Assembly (NCBI GenBank): GCA_003354225.1
Contig: PIVH01000689.1
Span: forward strand, 1-5,162
Direction of reading: 5' to 3'
From: Globobulimina sp.
Taxonomy: Eukaryota > Foraminifera > Rotaliida
Length of the DNA stretch: 5,162 nt
Part shown: piece after piece, positions 1 to 5,162 of the stretch
Layout: each line of letters starts with the position of its first letter
Position numbering within the stretch: the first letter of the stretch is position 1
Notes under the pieces: generated by a model
Databases searched by the model: none
What the model saw: only the letters and a program-made list of their open reading frames with translations
Told to the model about the DNA's origin: nothing
Translations under genes and position numbers: made by a program

Positions 1-1
1 T

Positions 2-193
2 GTAAAATTCCGCAGTGCGAATGCTGAATCGTTCCGGGTCAATATGATGAATAGCAAATTATCAAAGACAAACAATCAAAACAGTGCAGCCAATCAATTA
101 CCATTTAAAAATCAAAGAAATCCAAACAAAGTGATTCAAGCACAGCGAAGACAAAAGAAAGAACAAAATAATAATAATCATGCTGTTGAATAA
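2..193 (+). CDS. C-terminal end of ORF1 (gag-like protein), 5' partial
   Basis: The frame is open from the window edge and closes at TAA 191-193, followed at once by a second in-frame TAA (194-196). The 63 visible residues start VKFRSANAESFR and continue into a hydrophilic tail rich in Asn, Gln and Lys with a short basic stretch (AQRRQKK, about residues 47-53) and an Asn run before the final HAVE. Such a charged, low-complexity tail is common at the end of LINE ORF1 proteins, which bind the element RNA and form the ribonucleoprotein. No zinc knuckle is visible; any knuckles would lie upstream. The identification rests mainly on position, immediately upstream of a LINE ORF2 and in the same frame number as it. 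These bases look less AT-rich and more purine-rich than the spacer that follows, which supports coding. The family itself is not recognisable from this fragment. Confidence 0.62.
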   Translation, partial: VKFRSANAESFRVNMMNSKLSKTNNQNSAANQLPFKNQRNPNKVIQAQRRQKKEQNNNNHAVE

Positions 194-626
194 TAATTTA
201 AAAAAGAAAAGATTAGCAACCAACCAAGATTTAATTTATTATGTATATACCTATAATTATAATAATTCCTTTTTATCTTATTTCCATTTAATTCCTTTAT
301 TAATTTTTCTTAGTATTTCTCTCTTATTATGCCATGCCATTAAAATTGTGATTGATTGTACCAAAGACAGAGACCATTTTATTACAACGGATTCGCACTT
401 TGAAATATTATCTCATTGCTTTCCGATAATTGTAACAAAATACTCTACTTTACCCTATTTTACCTTTTTTCTTTTTATGCTATCCAATAATGCCCAATCA
501 AGTCATTTAATAATTCAATTACAATGCTGTCAATATGTTGGCGTGTCTGCCAGTTGCAAAACTAAAATAAAAAGTAAAATAAAACTCCTCTCTAAAACGC
601 CCCTAAATTACAATAAAAAATGGTAA
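180..626 (+). CDS. Unrecognised 148-residue frame bridging ORF1 and ORF2 (possible extra ORF or chance frame)
   Basis: This frame starts at ATG 180 (A at -3), 14 bases before the ORF1 stop ends, and ends at TAA 624-626, just after the ORF2 ATG. It therefore spans the whole inter-ORF spacer and overlaps both neighbours. It is open even further upstream, to a TGA at 132-134. The product has a basic Asn/Lys start, a hydrophobic segment at about residues 30-55 (LIPLLIFLSISLLLC inside it) that could be membrane-spanning, and six cysteines without a zinc-knuckle spacing. I recognise no family. For coding: a stop-free run this long in such AT-rich DNA is unexpected. Against: only one Gly and one Glu, and few codons starting with G, so the protein looks like translated AT-rich spacer. 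I-group elements can have a non-coding spacer of several hundred bases here. If it is non-coding, bases 194-619 are simply the inter-ORF spacer, and I see nothing else in them. Confidence 0.33.
   Translation: MLLNNNLKKKRLATNQDLIYYVYTYNYNNSFLSYFHLIPLLIFLSISLLLCHAIKIVIDCTKDRDHFITTDSHFEILSHCFPIIVTKYSTLPYFTFFLFMLSNNAQSSHLIIQLQCCQYVGVSASCKTKIKSKIKLLSKTPLNYNKKW
620..626 (+). promoter_or_regulatory. Stop-start overlap ATGGTAA joining the bridging frame to ORF2
   Basis: The ORF2 start codon (620-622) lies in another frame just before the TAA (624-626) that closes the upstream frame, and is preceded by a run of six A (615-620). Stop-start overlaps let terminating ribosomes restart on the next frame in some LINEs (the SART1 element uses an AUGA overlap). 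Here the role is only inferred. It requires the bridging frame to be translated, or ribosomes to reach this site by another route. Confidence 0.3.
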
Positions 627-3600
627 AATATAATATATTACAATATAATGTTAATGGAATAATAAATCCATCAAAAATGTCTCAGGAAGATAAATGTCAC
701 ACAATATACAAAATAATGCACTCAAAACAGATTGATCTCCTACTTATACAAGAATGGAGTGCAACCCTTAGATTTGCAATAACTCCAAAAAAGTCTTCCT
801 ATATAGACAAGAATAACAAATCGCACTCCGTTGAATTCCCTATACAATATTTTCCAAAATATAATGTACATTATACGGGTACAGAAACAGCCATATTATA
901 CAGAGATACTTTGTCCATAACTCCGATACCATCCCCACCAAACTATGACCGCCAAAATCGAACCCAAAATTGCCATATAACAAGTGTCATATTACATTGT
1001 GGGGATCAAGACATTGGAATACATTCTCTATATAATTGCCCAAGAAATCCAAATATAGATCAACTGTTTGATTATCCCCTATCAGTTGACAAGAATTTCA
1101 TTGCCGGCGACTTTAACCTTTCAAATGAAATCTGGGGAAGCAATAAATCAACAAAAGAATCCGATAATTTTATAGATGGCCTTAATTTCCTTAAAATGCA
1201 AATTCTAAATACAACAAATCCATCATATACTCACATCCATAAATCCTGCCAATCTAAATCATGTATTGACTTATCATTAATTTCCGATAATTTGAAGCAT
1301 GTAAAATGGAATATACTTCATGCATTGTATAATCCTGATTGTTCTGACCACGTTCCCATTGCTTCTACCTTTGAAGTTGAAAACGTGTTTGGTTTCAGTG
1401 AAACAAAAAAAACTTGGAACCTATCTAATAAACATAAATGGATAAAATACTCAGAGACATTAACAAATAATATAGAAAATACAACATTTGATCAAGACCC
1501 TAATATATATACTGAACAACTTACATTTCTCATCCTATATACTGCAGAACAATCCATTGGATACAAATATTATTACCGTGGCCATAAACCATGGTGGAAT
1601 AATAAAATAAAAAAATTCAAAAAACGATGCAAAAGACTACGACGAAGAATACAACGAATGAAGCGTAATGCAAAAAGAAAATGTACAGATTTCCATATTT
1701 TCCCTAAATATATTCGAATAAAACATGAATTAAACCAATTACAATCCAAGAAATATAAAGCTATTAATAAAGCAAAATCCAAATATAATGATCGCATTAA
1801 TAAATATATACAAACTTGTAAAGATTATGGACGCCGTTTTTGGCGAACTATCTCAAATAATAAATCTAATGATACCAATACCAATAACATTCCACCATTA
1901 AATTATAAAAATAATATCAATATAACTGATGCATTCGAACAAGCAAAACTATTACAAATGGCCATGACGAGACCGCCCAAACCTAAAACAAATCAAATCC
2001 ATCATAATTGGCATAAATATGTTAACAAATATGTACCAAAATTCCTTAAACAAAATAAAAACTCTGCAATAATAAATTCAAATGATTCTCATAATATCAT
2101 CAAAAACAAAATAGATCAAAATAATATCTCTGATCTAAAAACTCCCTCACAAATAAACACCAACATTCCTTTAAATAATAACAAATACCAAATACTAAAC
2201 GATCCTATACTAAAATACGAGATTCGATCAGTGATAAGAAAGCTCGATACACATAAAGCATATGGACCTGATCGAATCCATAATCAAATGATCAAACATG
2301 GAGGAGAATCCCTTATTAATTGCCTCCTTCCATTGTTTAATAAATGTATGACTAATGGAGTGTTTCCTAGCTATTGGAATTTCTCCCATATTCTCCCAAT
2401 CCCGAAACCATATAAAGATCATAGTAATCCAAAGAACTACCGACCCATTGCGATCTCGTCGTGCCTAGGAAGAGTTTTTGAAAAGATACTCGCAAATAGA
2501 CTTCAACATTTTTGTGTTGAAAACAGAATTTTTGATAATTTCCAGTGCGGATTTCAAATAAACCGCTGCTGTGACGATGTACTTACAACATTTATCACTG
2601 ATATTCAAACTTCATTTGATATGGTCAGTGATACGGATGCCGTTTTTACGGACTTCTCAAAAGCTTATGATAGTGTGTGGCATAATGGATTACTATATAA
2701 ATTAATTAAAAATAACATAAAAGGTAATATATTGAATGTATTAGCATCATTTATACAAACAAGATATACGAAAGTCATTGCAAAACGTGCTGAATCAAAT
2801 TGGGTTGCTCAGCCAATTGGTGTCCCCCAAGGCTCAGCGCTATCCCCTATACTTTATATAATATTTACTAATGATTTCAAATTACAATTCCCTAATTATG
2901 TACATTTTGCATGTTTTGCTGATGATACAGCGTTTTGGACCAGTCCTGGTTCCAAAGACCAAATCAGATACAAGTTCCTCCAAAAAGAAATTAATAATTT
3001 TAGTAATTGGTGCGATAAATGGCAATTAATGCTCAATCCTTCAAAATGTTTATCCATGAACTTTTCACACGGAAATCCTATAAAATACTATCCTAAATAT
3101 AATGAGAAAATTGATCCAATTTCAAATAAGAAATCCAAAATAAGTAAATATACTATTCATGACTCGCCAATCCAATATAAAAGTACTGCGAGATACTTAG
3201 GCCTTTGGTTTGATGAACGTTTGAATTTTCACGCTCATTTCGCTAAAATTAAAGCAAAATCAATGCGTAGCTATTGGCGCCTATATTTCACCATGAAATC
3301 AGGCATAAAACTGTCTCCTTTATCCATAGCAATCCTCTACAAATCATTGGCCAGATCCAGAATTGAATATGGATTAAGCCATTATTTCCCATATGATTCC
3401 AACAATTTATTAAATACAATACAAAATAAATTCCTCCGTCTTGCCATTCCATGCCGGCTAGACTCACCAATTGATATACTCCAATTTATCCTAAAAATCG
3501 AACCAATAAAAGAAAGAGCACAATATTTAACCATGAGACAGCTTGCCAGAGCCTATTATAATGACAGCTACCATCCATTAAATAAAACGTATAAAGACCT

Positions 3601-4918
3601 TGAAAAATATAAACAAACAATTCAATCAAATAAATACCGCAAATCCAATAAAAATAAACCAAATAAATTTATAAATCTAAACAAAAATACATTAATAATT
3701 GCATCAAAACTCACTAAACAAAATATAGAAATTAAAGCCTTAACGCAAGATTTTAATAAAATGAAGAAAGTACAAATCACCTCCTCTCCAACATATAATC
3801 TTAAATCACTCCCAACAAATTATGAAGTAATATTGAAACCGGCGGATCCATCCAATCCATCAGATCCTAAAATAACCATCGCATTTACTGATGGTTCATG
3901 TGTCCCAAATCCGGGAAAAGGTGGTGCAGCGACATATATTCCCCCCCAACCTTCACATAAAACGGCATATAAACAACAACATTTCTTCCCTATTCCCATC
4001 ACAATAACTACTGCCGAAATAGAAGCAATACATCTAATAATTAATTATATTATAAATTGCCCGAATAACCTACAAATCCATTATAAAATATATGTTGATA
4101 ATTTACCAGTTCTTCAATTCATTAATGGACAAAACTATCCAAAATATAATGATAATAAATTGCTAATTGAAAACATATTCATTAAATTGTTACAAATCCA
4201 ACAATTAAAACCAAATATTTATATATCATTTATCAAAATAAAATCTCATAATAATAACAAATTCAATGACGTTGTGGATAATTTGGCCAACTTTGCTGCA
4301 AATCATACAAAATATAACCAAAACTTATATAATAACATATCATATAATACCACAGTGACTCAGTTACATAATCAAATCCGATATAATTGGAATAAATCCT
4401 GGCTTAAAAGGAATACACAAATAAACCAGGATAGCTATAAAATGTATATATACAATCCATCACTAAATAATAAATTAAATAAAATAGTTCGACACGTAAA
4501 TAAAGATGAAGCTGCTCTAATAAATAGATTTATATCTGGTCATATCGAACTAAATGCATTTTTATATAAACATAACTTTACAGACTCAGACAAATCACGA
4601 ATAGAATCTCCATTATGTATAAAATGTAATACAAATTCACCAGAAACCATACACCATTATTTTATTAAATGTAATGCATTCTCCAATCAACGCAAACGAA
4701 TGACCCAGTCCCTCAAAGAAATCTGGATTGGATTCAGAGATGGATATAAATACCAATTGGAGGAACTGTTCTTCCCATACACCATCAGAAAACCCCCAGA
4801 CATTGAGAAAGAACTAAATTTAGAGACTCAAGTAAAAATATGGAAAACCCTACTTCAATATATCAAAGAAACAAAAAGATTTAGCTATCTAATTATCTAT
4901 ACCAAGTGGACCTATTAA
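620..4918 (+). CDS. ORF2 polyprotein: APE endonuclease, reverse transcriptase, RNase H, C-terminal CCHC knuckle
   Basis: This 1432-residue enzyme carries out target-primed reverse transcription. Endonuclease, residues 1-250: N12, E45 (IQEW), Y138, D164/N166 (GDFN), D217 (IDLS) and D243/H244 (SDH) match the EEP/APE active site. Residues 320-360 hold the usual PWWN motif (W325/W326) and then a very basic stretch. An Asn-rich linker covers roughly 410-530. RT, about 535-870: GPD 549-551, YRPIAIS 607-613, QCGF 642-645, motif A D678 (FTDFSKAYD), motif B GVPQGS 734-739, motif C FADD with D768/D769, motif D K809 and motif E YLG 859-861. A thumb-like region follows to about 1000. RNase H, 1085-1230: D1091 (FTDGS), E1133, D1160, H1210 and D1220, a complete RNase HI-type set. 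C-terminus: SGH 1306-1308 and C1333-X2-C1336-X9-H1346-X4-C1351. The start at 620 has A at -3 and G at +4, and an in-frame TAA lies just upstream (614-616). No frameshift or stop is seen, and the length is normal for RNase H-bearing LINEs. Confidence 0.96.
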   Translation: MVKYNILQYNVNGIINPSKMSQEDKCHTIYKIMHSKQIDLLLIQEWSATLRFAITPKKSSYIDKNNKSHSVEFPIQYFPKYNVHYTGTETAILYRDTLSITPIPSPPNYDRQNRTQNCHITSVILHCGDQDIGIHSLYNCPRNPNIDQLFDYPLSVDKNFIAGDFNLSNEIWGSNKSTKESDNFIDGLNFLKMQILNTTNPSYTHIHKSCQSKSCIDLSLISDNLKHVKWNILHALYNPDCSDHVPIASTFEVENVFGFSETKKTWNLSNKHKWIKYSETLTNNIENTTFDQDPNIYTEQLTFLILYTAEQSIGYKYYYRGHKPWWNNKIKKFKKRCKRLRRRIQRMKRNAKRKCTDFHIFPKYIRIKHELNQLQSKKYKAINKAKSKYNDRINKYIQTCKDYGRRFWRTISNNKSNDTNTNNIPPLNYKNNINITDAFEQAKLLQMAMTRPPKPKTNQIHHNWHKYVNKYVPKFLKQNKNSAIINSNDSHNIIKNKIDQNNISDLKTPSQINTNIPLNNNKYQILNDPILKYEIRSVIRKLDTHKAYGPDRIHNQMIKHGGESLINCLLPLFNKCMTNGVFPSYWNFSHILPIPKPYKDHSNPKNYRPIAISSCLGRVFEKILANRLQHFCVENRIFDNFQCGFQINRCCDDVLTTFITDIQTSFDMVSDTDAVFTDFSKAYDSVWHNGLLYKLIKNNIKGNILNVLASFIQTRYTKVIAKRAESNWVAQPIGVPQGSALSPILYIIFTNDFKLQFPNYVHFACFADDTAFWTSPGSKDQIRYKFLQKEINNFSNWCDKWQLMLNPSKCLSMNFSHGNPIKYYPKYNEKIDPISNKKSKISKYTIHDSPIQYKSTARYLGLWFDERLNFHAHFAKIKAKSMRSYWRLYFTMKSGIKLSPLSIAILYKSLARSRIEYGLSHYFPYDSNNLLNTIQNKFLRLAIPCRLDSPIDILQFILKIEPIKERAQYLTMRQLARAYYNDSYHPLNKTYKDLEKYKQTIQSNKYRKSNKNKPNKFINLNKNTLIIASKLTKQNIEIKALTQDFNKMKKVQITSSPTYNLKSLPTNYEVILKPADPSNPSDPKITIAFTDGSCVPNPGKGGAATYIPPQPSHKTAYKQQHFFPIPITITTAEIEAIHLIINYIINCPNNLQIHYKIYVDNLPVLQFINGQNYPKYNDNKLLIENIFIKLLQIQQLKPNIYISFIKIKSHNNNKFNDVVDNLANFAANHTKYNQNLYNNISYNTTVTQLHNQIRYNWNKSWLKRNTQINQDSYKMYIYNPSLNNKLNKIVRHVNKDEAALINRFISGHIELNAFLYKHNFTDSDKSRIESPLCIKCNTNSPETIHHYFIKCNAFSNQRKRMTQSLKEIWIGFRDGYKYQLEELFFPYTIRKPPDIEKELNLETQVKIWKTLLQYIKETKRFSYLIIYTKWTY

Positions 4919-4926
4919 ATTTATCC

Positions 4927-4939
4927 CCGATCATTTCGG
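4927..4939 (+). repeat. Small inverted repeat, 4-bp stem
   Basis: CCGA (4927-4930) pairs with TCGG (4936-4939) around the loop TCATT. It lies nine bases after the ORF2 stop and directly before a larger hairpin. A 4-bp stem can arise by chance, so only its place beside the larger stem makes it notable. Confidence 0.35.
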
Positions 4940-4943
4940 ATTA

Positions 4944-4971
4944 GGAAACTATTGTACTTTGTACTAGTTCC
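4944..4971 (+). repeat. Imperfect 11-bp hairpin in the 3' UTR
   Basis: Pairing by hand: GGAA 4944-4947 with TTCC 4968-4971; a bulged A at 4948; CTA 4949-4951 with TAG 4965-4967; bulged TT at 4952-4953; GTAC 4954-4957 with GTAC 4961-4964; loop TTT 4958-4960. That is 11 pairs in 28 bases, all Watson-Crick, with bulges on one side only. It starts 26 bases after the ORF2 stop. A bulged stem-loop in the 3' UTR is what RTs of stringent LINEs recognise, but that role is inferred here. Confidence 0.6.
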
Positions 4972-5011
4972 AAATATTTTTATTTACCTTTGTTCATTGG
5001 CCTCAACCCCA

Positions 5012-5017
5012 AATAAA
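5012..5017 (+). promoter_or_regulatory. Possible polyadenylation signal AATAAA
   Basis: A perfect AATAAA hexamer lies in the 3' UTR about 95 bases after the ORF2 stop. In this A/T-rich DNA the hexamer occurs often by chance, and the cleavage site that would support it is not visible. If used, the transcript would end well before the terminal hairpins. Confidence 0.2.
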
Positions 5018-5123
5018 AGGGCCTATATCCTTGTTTTGTGTATACTATTTATTTAGTGTTCCTCACTTGTGTATTTGGTGAAATCTTTAATTGATTTCTT
5101 AGTGTTTGTATTTGATAATTAGC

Positions 5124-5145
5124 GGGACAAAGTCCCAACGATTGG
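5124..5145 (+). repeat. Two overlapping, mutually exclusive hairpins near the 3' end
   Basis: GGGAC 5124-5128 pairs with GTCCC 5132-5136 around AAA. CCAA 5135-5138 pairs with TTGG 5142-5145 around CGA. The two stems share bases 5135-5136 and so cannot both form fully. The patch is much richer in G+C than the surrounding 3' UTR and lies 17 bases from the window end, where a LINE 3'-terminal RT recognition structure would be expected. The function is inferred. Confidence 0.5.
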
Positions 5146-5162
5146 AGGAAAAACTAAACTCT

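Larger units (their letters stand above)
1..5162 (+). mobile_element. Non-LTR retrotransposon (LINE), I-group-like, APE-RT-RNase H type, 5' end outside the window
   Basis: The whole window reads as one LINE: the end of an ORF1, a spacer with an extra frame, a complete ORF2 (endonuclease, RT, RNase H, CCHC knuckle) and a 3' UTR. An RNase H after a LINE-type RT, combined with an N-terminal APE endonuclease, is the hallmark of the I group. There are no long terminal repeats, integrase or protease, so it is not an LTR element. No target-site duplication can be tested because the 5' end is missing. No simple poly(A) or short-repeat tail is visible at 5162, so the element may end just before, at, or beyond the window edge. 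The exact clade within the I group is not resolved by eye. Confidence 0.93.
4919..5162 (+). other. 3' untranslated region of the LINE (244 bases, to the window edge)
   Basis: This stretch follows the ORF2 TAA and has no coding frame of note. Its base use changes from A-rich to T/G-rich. It holds a small hairpin and a larger imperfect hairpin close to the stop, an AATAAA motif at 5012-5017, a short imperfect direct repeat and two alternative hairpins near the end. In LINEs the 3' UTR carries the structure from which the RT begins copying, so these are candidate recognition elements. Where the UTR ends and host flank begins cannot be told from one copy. Confidence 0.75.

Noticed and set aside
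614-623. Classical -1 frameshift heptamer at the ORF2 start
   Set aside because: The base before the A6 run is T, so the X XXY YYZ pattern is not met in the upstream frame; only non-canonical slippage on AAA AAA remains possible.
1573-1797. Antisense open frame of 74 codons inside ORF2
   Set aside because: It lies wholly opposite the basic block and linker of ORF2 and has no recognisable domain; its sequence is what the sense coding forces.
2228-2422. Antisense open frame of 64 codons opposite the RT core
   Set aside because: It is the complement of conserved RT motifs on the + strand and shows no independent coding sign.
3288-3470. Antisense open frame of 60 codons opposite the RT thumb region
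   Set aside because: It is a shadow of ORF2 with no motif or context for a gene.
3820-4002. Antisense open frame of 60 codons opposite the RNase H start
   Set aside because: The Gly/Pro-rich look comes from the complement of the conserved FTDGS and PNPGKGG coding; no independent support.
620-4918. Bacterial RT system (group II intron, retron or defence RT)
   Set aside because: The fusion to an APE endonuclease and RNase H, the LINE-type RT motifs and the C-terminal CCHC knuckle are those of eukaryotic LINEs; no intron RNA or retron structure is present.
620-4918. Alternative genetic code (reassigned stops)
   Set aside because: ORF2 reads through 1432 codons with no in-frame TAA, TAG or TGA and ends at a normal TAA after the knuckle region.
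5146-5162. Poly(A) tail or target-site duplication at the 3' edge
   Set aside because: There is only a run of five A followed by mixed sequence, and the 5' flank needed to test a duplication is not in the window.

Overview
The window is almost entirely one eukaryotic non-LTR retrotransposon (LINE) on the + strand. It encodes an apurinic-like endonuclease (EEP/APE), a reverse transcriptase (RT) and an RNase H, in that order, with a cysteine/histidine knuckle at the C-terminus. This architecture belongs to the I group in the broad sense (I, Ingi, R1, LOA, Tad and relatives). The host is a eukaryote with a strongly AT-rich genome. The protein is full of Asn, Lys, Ile and Tyr, codons mostly end in A or T, and the standard genetic code fits. 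I cannot name the species; an AT-rich protist, fungus or invertebrate would all fit.

Layout. Bases 2-193 are the open 3' end of an upstream frame, read as the Asn/Gln/Lys-rich C-terminus of ORF1 (gag-like RNA-binding protein), cut by the window edge and closed by tandem TAA TAA. Bases 194-619 lie between ORF1 and ORF2 and are bridged by an unexpected 148-codon frame (180-626) that overlaps ORF1 by 14 bases and ORF2 by 7. Bases 620-4918 are an uninterrupted 1432-residue ORF2 polyprotein in which all core catalytic residues of the endonuclease, RT and RNase H can be found. Bases 4919-5162 are a 3' untranslated region with an imperfect 11-bp hairpin right after the stop, and two overlapping, mutually exclusive small hairpins close to the window end.

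How it works together, from knowledge of the family. ORF1 protein would coat the element RNA. The ORF2 endonuclease nicks genomic DNA, the RT primes on the nick and copies the RNA from its 3' end (target-primed reverse transcription), and the RNase H can remove the RNA template. The 3' UTR hairpins are candidate sites for recognition by the RT. The copy looks recent or active because the long ORF has no frameshift, stop or missing catalytic residue. The element's 5' end lies outside the window, and its 3' end cannot be fixed from this sequence alone. I saw no cellular gene, tRNA, rRNA or CRISPR array.
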